Assembly (NCBI RefSeq): GCF_002303925.1
Contig: NZ_MRCS01000001.1
Location: 186,001-250,000, forward strand
DNA from: Pseudomonas sp. ACN8
Lineage (GTDB): Bacteria; Pseudomonadota; Gammaproteobacteria; Pseudomonadales; Pseudomonadaceae
Direction of reading: 5' to 3'
DNA: 64,000 nt
Every line of letters begins with the position of its first letter. Positions within the stretch are counted from its first letter, which is position 1. Positions 17,461 to 25,180 of the stretch are shown piece by piece. Under the pieces are notes generated by a model. It was not told the origin of the DNA. It made no database searches and saw nothing but the letters and a program-made list of their open reading frames with translations. Both the position numbers and the translations under genes were made by a program.

Positions 17461-17681
17461 ATATATAGGCCCATGATCATATTTTCTTGTTGTAAAACGA
17501 GATAGCGAGCATTGGTTGGCTGTGGGGGATGAGCATTGGCGTAAGCCCGTTGTTGCTCAATAATCCTCAAGACGTCTTTGTTCGCCCCGTCAAGTTGCTG
17601 CGAGAAAAGGTAATCTTTTTGGCTGCGAAGAAAATCTGGGGAGGCTTCATTGGTGTACACAGATGAGAGGGGAGCATTCAT
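17457..17681 (-). CDS. 74-aa small protein, first gene of the island operon
   Basis: I choose the ATG at 17681 because AAGGA lies ten bases upstream on the coding strand; an earlier ATG at 17729 lacks a site. The protein is 74 residues, mostly polar and helical in look (SQKDYLFSQQLDGANKDVL), with a proline-rich patch HPPQP and a hydrophobic end (NMIMGLYI). There is no cysteine, signal peptide or membrane segment. Its stop overlaps the ATP-grasp start by four bases, the tightest form of coupling, so I regard it as a real gene. It might be a precursor or carrier peptide, a small enzyme subunit or a regulator; I do not recognise its family. Confidence 0.7.
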   Translation of the reverse strand: MNAPLSSVYTNEASPDFLRSQKDYLFSQQLDGANKDVLRIIEQQRAYANAHPPQPTNARYLVLQQENMIMGLYI

Positions 17682-17789
17682 TTCCAAAATCCTTATCTGT
17701 GAAGGGTGTCCATGAATGATGCGGCACAAACTAAATAATTCGTACCGCCGAACTCACAGTCACAGGAAGGAAAAAGAAATTTCGCAATA
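17682..17789. promoter_or_regulatory. Divergent intergenic region driving the island operon and the HTH gene
   Basis: 108 bases separate the leftward island operon from the rightward HTH gene, so both promoters and any operator should lie here. The DNA is AT-rich on the island side (CTAAATAATTC at 17730-17740). I could not pick convincing -35/-10 pairs or an inverted repeat, so only the position supports this call. Confidence 0.35.
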
Positions 17790-18146
17790 ATGGATACTAA
17801 AAATCCTACAGAAATTTCTGCTCGACAAGGTGCAAGACAATTTCAATCAAGCTTTCACAGATCCGTTGATCTTCCCTCGGACAGCGCTCCATGGCGCAAG
17901 CACTTGAACCTTACACAGGATGAAGTGGCCAAACGGATGGGTGTCTCTCCGCCGGCATTTGCCCAGCAAAAGCCCCTCTCAAAGCCTCGGAAGGCCACTC
18001 GCGAAAAAATAGCAGCTGCGTTTGGTATTACCGCTAATCAACTTGAGCTTTCGGCTGTGAAAGGGATCGAAATGAAAATCTGTGGCATCGAAATCAAAGG
18101 CAGTGAAGCGATCATCGCCGTGGCATCCTCGACGGTACGGCCCTGA
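17790..18146 (+). CDS. XRE-type helix-turn-helix protein reading in frame into the DUF3010 gene
   Basis: Residues about 35-90 contain an HTH pattern: WRKHLNLTQDEVAKRMGVS, then KATREKIAAAFGITANQLEL. The DNA up to about 18060 is less GC-rich than what follows. No stop codon separates the HTH part from the DUF3010 start (ATG at 18072), so the frame continues through the first 25 residues of DUF3010 to a stop at 18144-18146, giving a 118-residue hybrid. The HTH part, divergent from the island operon, may be the cluster's own regulator or an orphan antitoxin-like protein. Its natural end has probably been lost. Confidence 0.55.
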   Translation: MDTKNPTEISARQGARQFQSSFHRSVDLPSDSAPWRKHLNLTQDEVAKRMGVSPPAFAQQKPLSKPRKATREKIAAAFGITANQLELSAVKGIEMKICGIEIKGSEAIIAVASSTVRP

Positions 18147-18494
18147 GTCACGTCGCCCTCAACACCAAGAAAATCGCTCTCGATGATGATGATGATGACG
18201 AGGCGGCCAACGTCAAGCTGTTCGCCGCGCAGGTTGCGTCGTTCGTCCGTGAAAACTCCGTCGACCGCATCGCGATCAAGAAGCGCGGCAAGAAAGGTGA
18301 GTTCGCCGGTGGGCCGACCACGTTCAAGATCGAAGGGGTGTTCCAGTTGCTGGAGAATTGCGAGGTGACGCTGTTGTCGCCGCAGACCATCAATGCCCAG
18401 GCCAAGAAGTACAACTTCGAATTTGCCGGGAACGCTGAACAAGTACCAGCATGAGGCGTACAAGGTGGCGTGTTCGGCGCTTCTGAAGAAGTAA
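18072..18494 (+). pseudogene. DUF3010 family gene with two frameshifts
   Basis: The frame starts MKICGIEIKGSEAIIAVAS and is preceded by AAGGGA. It shifts near 18126, then continues in a new frame as LSHVALNTKKIAL, FVRENSVDRIAIKKRGKKGE, TFKIEGVFQLLENCEV and LLSPQTINAQAKKY. It shifts again near 18425 to give GTLNKYQHEAYKVACSALLKK and a stop at 18492. Joined together, the three pieces make a full-length DUF3010 protein of about 140 residues, a common Pseudomonas protein of unknown function. Decay next to the island edge is the simplest reading; sequencing error at two sites would be the alternative. Confidence 0.75.
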
Positions 18495-18521
18495 CCGGCC
18501 TTCCTGACAGAGAAGATCAAT

Positions 18522-18607
18522 TGTGGGAGCGAGCCTGCTCGCGATGGCGGTGCACCAGTCGACATGTATGTGTCTGACAGACCGCTATCGCGAGCAGGCT
18601 CCCACAG
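18522..18607. repeat. REPIN (GTGGGAGC variant) upstream of lexA2
   Basis: TGTGGGAGCGAGCCTGCTCG on the left and CGAGCAGGCTCCCACA on the right form an inverted pair. This copy carries GTGGGAGC where most copies in the window have GTAGGAGC. It ends about 60 bases before the lexA2 start. Confidence 0.9.
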
Positions 18608-18661
18608 GTTATCGGTTCTGCCATCGGATGACTGACGGCCCTTGCCAGGAAAAAGCCAAAA

Positions 18662-18677
18662 GAGTACAAATGTACTC
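18662..18677. promoter_or_regulatory. LexA2 operator (SOS box)
   Basis: GAGTACAAATGTACTC is a perfect 16-base palindrome and fits the LexA2-type motif AGTAC-N4-GTnCT known from Pseudomonas putida and Xanthomonas, not the enterobacterial CTG-N10-CAG box. It overlaps the first candidate start codon of lexA2 (18670). Bound repressor would cover the start of the message and repress the whole lexA2-imuA-imuB-dnaE2 unit. Confidence 0.82.
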
Positions 18678-19287
18678 CATGACGACTCTGACTCCCCGCC
18701 GTACCGCCATCCTGACCTTTATCCGCGATCGCATCGCCGAGCACGGTCAGCCTCCGAGCCTCGCCGAGATCAGCGAGGCGTTCGGTTTCGCCTCCCGCAG
18801 CGTGGCGCGCAAGCATGTGCTGGCGCTGACCGAAGCCGGGTTTATCGAGGTCAACCCGCATCAGGCCCGGGGCATTCGCCTGCTCGGGCAGCCGCCGCGC
18901 CCTGAGTTGCTGGACATCCCGGTGCTCGGTCGGGTGGCGGCTGGTGCGCCGATTGGTGTCGATGCGCAAATCCATAGCCGCTTGTTGCTCGATCCGTCGA
19001 TCTTCTCGCGGGTACCCGACTACATGTTGCGGGTGCGCGGTGATTCGATGATCGAGGACGGCATTCTCGACGGCGACCTGGTGGGCGTGCACCGCAGCCC
19101 CGTGGCCGTCAATGGCCAGATCGTCGTGGCGCGGCTCGACGGCGAAGTCACCATCAAGCGCTTCGAGCGGCTCGGCGATGTGGTTCGCCTGTTGCCACGC
19201 AACCCGGCCTACCGGCCGATCATTGTCGAGGCCGACCGGGACCTGGCCATCGAAGGCGTGTTCTGTGGCCTGGTGAGGCAAGGCTGA
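18670..19287 (+). CDS. lexA2: LexA2 SOS repressor
   Basis: 205 residues. The N-terminal winged helix (PRRTAILTFIRDRIAEHGQPPS, residues 9-30, then ASRSVARKHVLAL) binds DNA. The Ala91-Gly92 cleavage site, Ser126 (RGDSM) and Lys163 form the self-cleavage machinery triggered by RecA. Start at 18670 (MYSMTT) or the next ATG at 18679; both lie in or just after the operator, and the SD-like AGGAAAAAG is about 14 bases before the first. A second LexA placed ahead of imuA-imuB-dnaE2 is the standard arrangement in Pseudomonas. It overlaps imuA by one base. Confidence 0.93.
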   Translation: MYSMTTLTPRRTAILTFIRDRIAEHGQPPSLAEISEAFGFASRSVARKHVLALTEAGFIEVNPHQARGIRLLGQPPRPELLDIPVLGRVAAGAPIGVDAQIHSRLLLDPSIFSRVPDYMLRVRGDSMIEDGILDGDLVGVHRSPVAVNGQIVVARLDGEVTIKRFERLGDVVRLLPRNPAYRPIIVEADRDLAIEGVFCGLVRQG

Positions 19288-19904
19288 TGGGCGCCGTCGT
19301 TGCGCTGGATACGCTGTTCAATGGTGGCCAGGTCTGGAGGGGTCGGCCTGCGCCACCGGCCGCCAGCCCGCAGCCCACCGGGCATGCCGCGCTGGACACC
19401 GCGTTGCCCAGCGGTGGCTGGCCGGAGGCGGCGCTGACGGAAATCCTGTTGGCCGGGCAGGGTGTGGGCGAGCTGCAACTGGTGTGGCCGACGCTGGCAC
19501 GGTTGTCGGCGGCGGGCGAGCGCATCGTGTTGGTGGCGCCACCGTATGTGCCGTACCCCCAGGCGTGGCAGGGCGCCGGGGTCGATCTGCGTCAGTTGTC
19601 GATCATCCAGGCCGGCGAGCGTGATGCGCTGTGGGCGGCGGAACAATGCCTGCGTTCGGGCAGTTGCGGCGCGGTGCTGTGCTGGCCGTACAAGGCCGAT
19701 GACCGCGCCTTGCGCCGCTTGCAGGTGGCGGCGGAAACCGGCCAGACCCTGGCCTTCGCCTATCGCCCCCTCGGTGAGGCGGTCAACCCTTCGCCGGCGG
19801 CCCTGCGCATCGCCATCGATGCCCGACCGGCACAACTGCGTGTGCTCAAGTGCCGCGGCGGCCTGGCCCGTTCGGCGCCGATTGCCTTCGCCGTGGGGCA
19901 TTGA
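19287..19904 (+). CDS. imuA: ImuA, RecA/SulA-like mutasome protein
   Basis: 205 residues, with PLDTALPSGGWPEAALTEI-like spacing (ALDTALPSGGWPEAALTE) as in RecA/SulA-related ImuA proteins, and a degenerate ATPase core. ImuA regulates the ImuB-DnaE2 translesion complex, probably through RecA. Its ATG overlaps the lexA2 stop (TGATG), and imuB follows after seven bases. Confidence 0.92.
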   Translation: MGAVVALDTLFNGGQVWRGRPAPPAASPQPTGHAALDTALPSGGWPEAALTEILLAGQGVGELQLVWPTLARLSAAGERIVLVAPPYVPYPQAWQGAGVDLRQLSIIQAGERDALWAAEQCLRSGSCGAVLCWPYKADDRALRRLQVAAETGQTLAFAYRPLGEAVNPSPAALRIAIDARPAQLRVLKCRGGLARSAPIAFAVGH

Positions 19905-19911
19905 GGTTGCC

Positions 19912-21327
19912 ATGCGCTGGGTTTGCATTGTTTTCCCGCAATTGGCGCTGGACGCGGTACTGCGTCAGCGCGCCGATCCCGATGAACCCCTGGCGTTGCT
20001 GACCGGCCCGGCCCAGCGCCGGGTGCTGCAGGCCGTCAACGGTGCGGCGCGGGCGCTGGGTTTGCGTCCCGGCCAGTCCATGAGCGCGGCACAGGCCTTG
20101 AGCAAAGGCTTTGTCACGGCCGAATACGACGCCGCCGAAATCGAACACTGGCAGCAGTTTCTCGCCGCCTGGGCCTATCGATTCAGTTCCCAGGTCAGCG
20201 TGCATTACCCCCGGGCCCTGGTGTTCGAGATCGAATCCAGCCTCGGCCTGTTCGGCGCCTGGCCGCAATTCGAAGCGCTTTTGCGCCGTGAACTCGGCGA
20301 ACTGGGATTTCGGCACCGCATCGTGGCCGCGCCCAACCCGGTGGCGGCACGGGTGCTGGCCAACGCCTATGACGGTCTGGTGGTCCCGGACGATCAGGCC
20401 TTGCAGCATCACCTGGGGCAAATGCCCGTCGACCGGATCGGCCTCGAAGCCTCGGTCGCCACGGCCTTGTCGCGCATGGGCCTGCGCACCTTGAGCCAGG
20501 TGCAGGCGCTGCCCCGGCATAGCCTGGCCCGGCGTTTCGAGGCCCAGGTGCTCAAGCATCTGGATGCCCTGTTCGGTTTGCGGCGGCTGGCGCTGGCGTT
20601 TTACCTGCCGCCGGACCGCTTCGATGTGCGTATCGAACTCAATTTCGATGTGCAGTCCCATCAAGCCTTGCTGTTCCCGTTACGCCGGTTGACCGGCGAC
20701 CTGTCGGCGTTCCTCTGCGGTCGCGACAGCGGCGTACAGCGTTTCGACCTGCATCTGGAACACGCCGGGTTGCCGGATACGCTCATCAAGGTCGGCCTGC
20801 TCAGCGCCGAGCGCGATCCGGCGATGCTCTTCGAACTGGCCCGGGGGCGGCTGGAGCAAGTCCAGGTCGAGGCGCCGGTGCGCGGCTTTCGTCTGCGCGC
20901 CGAGGATTTGCCGACCTTCGTGCCTCAGCATCAGGAACTGTTCGACGATCGCCCGCAGCAGTCCTTGCCCTGGGAGCAACTGCGCGAACGCCTGCGTGCG
21001 CGGCTGGGGGATGACGCGGTGCATGGCCTGCGCTTCCAGGCCGATCACCGCCCCGAGTGTGCGTGGCAGGCCTGTGCCGACAGCCAGCCCTGCGCGGTGC
21101 CAGCGGCGGTGAAACGGCCGGGCTGGTTGCTGACTGAGCCGCTGGCCGTGCATCAGGGCTCGGCGCGCATCCTCATGGGGCCGGAGCGTATCGAGTCCGG
21201 CTGGTGGGACGGCGACGACGTACGCCGTGACTATTACCTGATCGAAACCCGTGCCGGCCAACAGGGCTGGGCCTACCGGGCGGTCGGTGAGGACGGCCCG
21301 CTGTGGTTGCAGGGCTGGTTCGCATGA
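19912..21327 (+). CDS. imuB: ImuB, inactive Y-family polymerase subunit
   Basis: 471 residues starting [18 protein letters not shown]-family palm, fingers and little-finger regions are recognisable, but the usual acidic catalytic motif near the N-terminus is missing, as is normal for ImuB. The protein acts as the hub that links DnaE2 to the beta clamp. The start is set by the short gap after imuA. Its stop overlaps dnaE2 (ATGA). Confidence 0.93.
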   Translation: MRWVCIVFPQLALDAVLRQRADPDEPLALLTGPAQRRVLQAVNGAARALGLRPGQSMSAAQALSKGFVTAEYDAAEIEHWQQFLAAWAYRFSSQVSVHYPRALVFEIESSLGLFGAWPQFEALLRRELGELGFRHRIVAAPNPVAARVLANAYDGLVVPDDQALQHHLGQMPVDRIGLEASVATALSRMGLRTLSQVQALPRHSLARRFEAQVLKHLDALFGLRRLALAFYLPPDRFDVRIELNFDVQSHQALLFPLRRLTGDLSAFLCGRDSGVQRFDLHLEHAGLPDTLIKVGLLSAERDPAMLFELARGRLEQVQVEAPVRGFRLRAEDLPTFVPQHQELFDDRPQQSLPWEQLRERLRARLGDDAVHGLRFQADHRPECAWQACADSQPCAVPAAVKRPGWLLTEPLAVHQGSARILMGPERIESGWWDGDDVRRDYYLIETRAGQQGWAYRAVGEDGPLWLQGWFA

Positions 21328-24300
21328 GCAGCGACTATGCCGAACTGCACTGCCTGTCGAACTTCAGCTTCCAGCGCGGTGCCTCCAGTGCCCTCGAGCT
21401 GTTCCAGCGCGCGAAAAAGCAGGGTTATCAAGCGCTGGCGATCACTGACGAATGCACCCTGGCGGGCATCGTTCGCGCCTGGCAGGCGGCGAAGTCCGTG
21501 GAGTTGCCGCTGATCATCGGCAGTGAAATACGCATCGAGAACGGTCCGAAACTGGTGCTGCTGGTGGAGAGCCTCGAGGGGTATCAGGTGCTGTGTCGAT
21601 TGATCACCCGCGCCCGGCGCCGCATGCAGAAAGGCCAGTACCAGGTGCTGCGTGAGGACTTCAGTGAACCCTTGCCGGGGCTGTTGGCGTTGTGGGTGCC
21701 GGACGCTGTCGATGCCTTTGAACAGGGCCACTGGCTCAAGCAGGTCTTCGCCGAGCGCCTGTGGCTGGCGGTGCAGTTGCATCGCGGCCAGGACGATGCC
21801 CGGCGCCTGAACGAACTGCTGAGCCTGGCCAGGGAGTTGCGCATTGCGGCCGTGGCCAGTGGCGATGTGCACATGCACGCGCGCGGCCGGCGCGCCTTGC
21901 AGGACACCATGACCGCGATCCGTCATCACCTGCCGGTGGCCGATGCCGGGTTGCGCCTGCATCCCAACGGCGAACGCCATCTGCGCAGCCTCGACGTGTT
22001 GCAGGCGCTTTACCCACCGGCCTTGCTGGCGGAAACACTGAATATCGCCCGGCGTTGCACCTTTGATCTTGGCCAGTTGCGTTATCAGTACCCCCGCGAA
22101 CTGGTGCCGCAAGGGCACTCGGCTACCTCATGGCTGCGTCATTTGACCGAAGAAGGCATCGCGTGGCGTTGGCCAAAAGGGCCGAAAAGCGAAGTGCTGG
22201 AGCAGATCGACAAGGAGCTGCAACTGATCGCGGAGCTGGGCTATGAAAGCTATTTCCTGACGGTCCACGACATCGTCCGCTTTGCCCGTCAGCAACAGAT
22301 TCTTTGTCAGGGGCGTGGTTCTGCCGCCAACTCGGCGGTGTGTTTTGCCCTGGGCATCACCGAAATCGATCCGGATCGCACCACGCTGTTGTTCGAGCGC
22401 TTTCTGTCCAAAGAGCGCAACGAGCCGCCGGACATCGATGTTGATTTCGAACATGAACGCCGCGAGGAAGTCTTGCAGTACGTGTTCCAGCGCTATGGTC
22501 GGGCCCGCGCCGCGCTGACGGCGGTAGTCAGCACTTACCATGCGGCCGGTGCGGTGCGCGATGTGGCCAAGGCCTTGGGCTTGCCGCCGGACCAGATCAA
22601 CGCCCTGGCCGATTGCTGCGGTCACTGGAGCGATGAGACACCACCCGTGGAGCGTCTGCGCGAGGGCGGGTTCGACCCCGAGAGCCCGACGCTGCACCGG
22701 GTGCTCCGCCTGACAGGGCAACTGATCGGCTTCCCCCGGCATTTGTCCCAGCACCCCGGCGGTTTCGTGATTTCCGAGCAGCCGCTGGACAGTCTGGTGC
22801 CGGTGGAAAATGCCGCCATGGCCGAGCGCACCATCATCCAGTGGGACAAGGATGACCTCGATGCGGTCGGTTTGCTCAAGGTCGATATCCTGGCGCTGGG
22901 CATGCTCAGTGCGATTCGCCGATGTTTCGATCTGCTGCGCCGGCATCGGGGCCTGGACCTGAGCCTGGCGACCATCCCGTCCGAAGACGCGGCTACCTAC
23001 GAAATGATCGGTCGGGCCGACACCATCGGCGTGTTCCAGATTGAATCCCGGGCGCAGATGTCGATGCTGCCCAGGCTCAGGCCGAAGACGTTTTACGATC
23101 TGGTGATCGAGGTCGCCATCGTTCGGCCGGGGCCGATCCAGGGCGGCATGGTGCATCCGTACCTGCGGCGACGGAACAAGGAGGAACCGGAGGTCTATCC
23201 GTCGCCGGAGCTGGAAGTGGTGCTCAAGCGCACTCTCGGCGTGCCACTGTTTCAGGAGCAGGTGATGCAGATCGCCATCGTCGCCGCCGACTACAGCCCC
23301 GGCGAGGCCGACCAGTTGCGTCGTTCCATGGCCGCGTGGAAACGCCACGGCGGGCTCGAACCGCACAAGGAACGGCTGGCCGCCGGGATGAAAAAAAACG
23401 GCTACACCGCCGAGTTCGCCGCGCAGATCTTCGAGCAGATCAAGGGGTTTGGCAGCTACGGTTTTCCCGAGTCCCACGCGGCCAGTTTCGCCTTGCTGAC
23501 CTACGCCAGTTGCTGGTTGAAATGCCACGAGCCGGCGGCCTTCGCCTGTGCGCTGATCAACAGTTGGCCCATGGGGTTCTACAGCCCGGACCAGATTCTG
23601 CAGGACGTTCGGCGTCATCATTTGCATGTTCGCCCGGTGGACGTGCGCGCCAGTGACTGGGATTGCAGCCTGGAGCCGATCGCCGGTGCACAACCGGCGA
23701 TTCGCCTGGGGCTACGCATGATCAAGGGCTTTCGCGAGGACGATGCCCGACGCATCGAGGCGGCACGCTCCAAAGGCGCGTTTGCCGACATCGCCGACCT
23801 GGGCGAGCGGGCGCGACTCGATGCCCGCGCCCAGGAGCAACTGGCCGATGCCGGTGCGTTGCGCGGCCTGGCCGGTGATCGGCATCGGGCGCGCTGGGAA
23901 GTGGCCGGGGTACAAAAACAGTTGGGTCTGTTCGCCGGCCTGCCGAGCCAGGAGGAGGGCGCGGTGTCGTTGCCAAAGCCCACCGTGGGCGAGGACCTGC
24001 AAGCCGATTACGCCAGTGTCGGCACCACCCTCGGACCGCATCCGTTGGCCCTGTTGCGCGGTGAGTTGAAGGCGCGGCGCTGCCGCAGTTCGAAGGAGTT
24101 GCTGGAAGTCGAGCACGGTCGGCCGGTCAGCGTCGCCGGGCTGGTCACCGGCCGACAACGCCCGGCCACCGCCAGCGGCGTGACGTTCGTCACCCTTGAG
24201 GACGAGTTCGGCAACGTCAACGTGGTGGTCTGGCGCGACCTCGCCGAGCGGCAGCGCCAGGTGTTGGTCGGCTCGCAGTTGCTCAAGGTCGATGGGCGTT

Positions 24301-24401
24301 GGGAGAAGGAGGGTGAGGTCCGGCATCTGATTGCCGGGCGGTTGAGTGATCTGAGTTCATTGTTGGACGGGATCACTGTGCGCAGCCGGGATTTCCACTG
24401 A
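21324..24401 (+). CDS. dnaE2: DnaE2 error-prone DNA polymerase III alpha subunit
   Basis: 1025 residues. The PHP domain comes first ([33 protein letters not shown]). The polymerase core follows with the [14 protein letters not shown] acidic motif, [17 protein letters not shown], and [20 protein letters not shown]. An OB-fold tail ([18 protein letters not shown]) closes the protein. Length and the missing tau-binding C-terminus are those of DnaE2 (ImuC), which performs mutagenic translesion synthesis with ImuA and ImuB. It is the last gene of the LexA2 regulon unit here; a REPIN follows. Confidence 0.95.
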   Translation: MSSDYAELHCLSNFSFQRGASSALELFQRAKKQGYQALAITDECTLAGIVRAWQAAKSVELPLIIGSEIRIENGPKLVLLVESLEGYQVLCRLITRARRRMQKGQYQVLREDFSEPLPGLLALWVPDAVDAFEQGHWLKQVFAERLWLAVQLHRGQDDARRLNELLSLARELRIAAVASGDVHMHARGRRALQDTMTAIRHHLPVADAGLRLHPNGERHLRSLDVLQALYPPALLAETLNIARRCTFDLGQLRYQYPRELVPQGHSATSWLRHLTEEGIAWRWPKGPKSEVLEQIDKELQLIAELGYESYFLTVHDIVRFARQQQILCQGRGSAANSAVCFALGITEIDPDRTTLLFERFLSKERNEPPDIDVDFEHERREEVLQYVFQRYGRARAALTAVVSTYHAAGAVRDVAKALGLPPDQINALADCCGHWSDETPPVERLREGGFDPESPTLHRVLRLTGQLIGFPRHLSQHPGGFVISEQPLDSLVPVENAAMAERTIIQWDKDDLDAVGLLKVDILALGMLSAIRRCFDLLRRHRGLDLSLATIPSEDAATYEMIGRADTIGVFQIESRAQMSMLPRLRPKTFYDLVIEVAIVRPGPIQGGMVHPYLRRRNKEEPEVYPSPELEVVLKRTLGVPLFQEQVMQIAIVAADYSPGEADQLRRSMAAWKRHGGLEPHKERLAAGMKKNGYTAEFAAQIFEQIKGFGSYGFPESHAASFALLTYASCWLKCHEPAAFACALINSWPMGFYSPDQILQDVRRHHLHVRPVDVRASDWDCSLEPIAGAQPAIRLGLRMIKGFREDDARRIEAARSKGAFADIADLGERARLDARAQEQLADAGALRGLAGDRHRARWEVAGVQKQLGLFAGLPSQEEGAVSLPKPTVGEDLQADYASVGTTLGPHPLALLRGELKARRCRSSKELLEVEHGRPVSVAGLVTGRQRPATASGVTFVTLEDEFGNVNVVVWRDLAERQRQVLVGSQLLKVDGRWEKEGEVRHLIAGRLSDLSSLLDGITVRSRDFH

Positions 24402-24414
24402 TCCATGCATACCC

Positions 24415-24515
24415 TGTAGGAGCGAGCCTGCTCGCGATGAACTTGAGAGCGCCGCGTTCATTCAGTTAGCCCGCGTTATCGTTATCCACCATCGCGAGCA
24501 GGCTCGCTCCTACTC
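24415..24515. repeat. REPIN between convergent dnaE2 and flavin-reductase genes
   Basis: CTGTAGGAGCGAGCCTGCTC on the left and GAGCAGGCTCGCTCCTAC on the right. The right half lies inside the 3' end of the leftward flavin-reductase gene and supplies its last codons. Confidence 0.92.
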
Positions 24516-25168
24516 AGCGGCCAAAACCGCTCGCCACCTCCCGGCGCATCGGTCCACGCCTGCAATGACCTTGTCGGCAAATCGAAGTAGTCCCGGGTGC
24601 GCGCATAGCCATGCCCACCCATGCGTCCGATGGCATCCAGCCCCAACTGGTCGATGTACAGGGTTTTCGGGTCGATCAGTTCGTCCCGCACATGGGCCAT
24701 CAGCACTTCACCAAAGATGATCTCCCGGGATTGGCCGATGGACAGGGCCATCATCCGCCGGCACTCCAGTGCCACCGGGGCTTCGCCGATGCGCGGGCAT
24801 TTGACCGTGGTGCCGGGGATGGCGGTGAGGCCGGCGGCGGTCAGTTCGTCGAAACCGGGAGCGAAGGGCACGGCGCAGACGTTCATGGCTTCCACCAGGG
24901 CATCGCTGACGATGTTCACGGTGAATTCCTGGTTGAGCTGAATGTTGCGGGTGGTGTCCTTGGGGCTTTGGTCGCCGTAGTTTTCCACGCCCAGGGCGAG
25001 GATGGGCGGATCGGCCGACAGCGCATTGAAGAAGCTGAACGGCGCCGCGTTGATCCGACCTTCGCCGTCGACGGTGGTGACCAGTGCAATAGGGCGGGGC
25101 ACCACACTGCCGATCAGAATCTTGTATTTGTCCCGTGGGCTCAGTTGGCTGAAGTCGAAGCTTTGCAT
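24482..25168 (-). CDS. Flavin reductase-like (FMN-binding split-barrel) protein
   Basis: 228 residues. The N-terminus LIGSVVPRPIALVTTVDGEG...NAAPFSFFNALSADPP is the flavin-binding core of the flavin reductase-like family, with the NIQLNQEFTVNIVSD segment after it. Such proteins supply reduced FMN or act directly on flavin-dependent catabolic steps. It lies 12 bases after the amidohydrolase gene on the same strand and probably belongs to that operon. The last residues (about SRSEPARDGG) are encoded by a REP sequence and are not part of the family fold. Confidence 0.88.
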   Translation of the reverse strand: MQSFDFSQLSPRDKYKILIGSVVPRPIALVTTVDGEGRINAAPFSFFNALSADPPILALGVENYGDQSPKDTTRNIQLNQEFTVNIVSDALVEAMNVCAVPFAPGFDELTAAGLTAIPGTTVKCPRIGEAPVALECRRMMALSIGQSREIIFGEVLMAHVRDELIDPKTLYIDQLGLDAIGRMGGHGYARTRDYFDLPTRSLQAWTDAPGGGERFWPLSRSEPARDGG

Positions 25169-25180
25169 AGGCAGAAGTCT

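Noticed and set aside
14506..17681. Lasso-peptide reading (AsnB-like cyclase plus 74-aa precursor)
   Set aside because: There is no B-type leader protease or RRE protein, the small protein has no Gly/Cys-start core, and the ATP-grasp, KamA and VioC-like enzymes fit free amino acids better.
7220..17681. Tabtoxin-type cluster
   Set aside because: An ATP-grasp enzyme and an AsnB-like enzyme are shared in type, but the tabtoxin-specific lysine-pathway-like genes (tabA/tabB) are not present and aminomutases are extra.
22128..23693. Long minus-strand frame opposite dnaE2 (and similar ones opposite imuB and the 245-1975 flavoprotein)
   Set aside because: Shadow frames caused by codon bias; composition is rich in His/Gln/Arg and lacks any domain.
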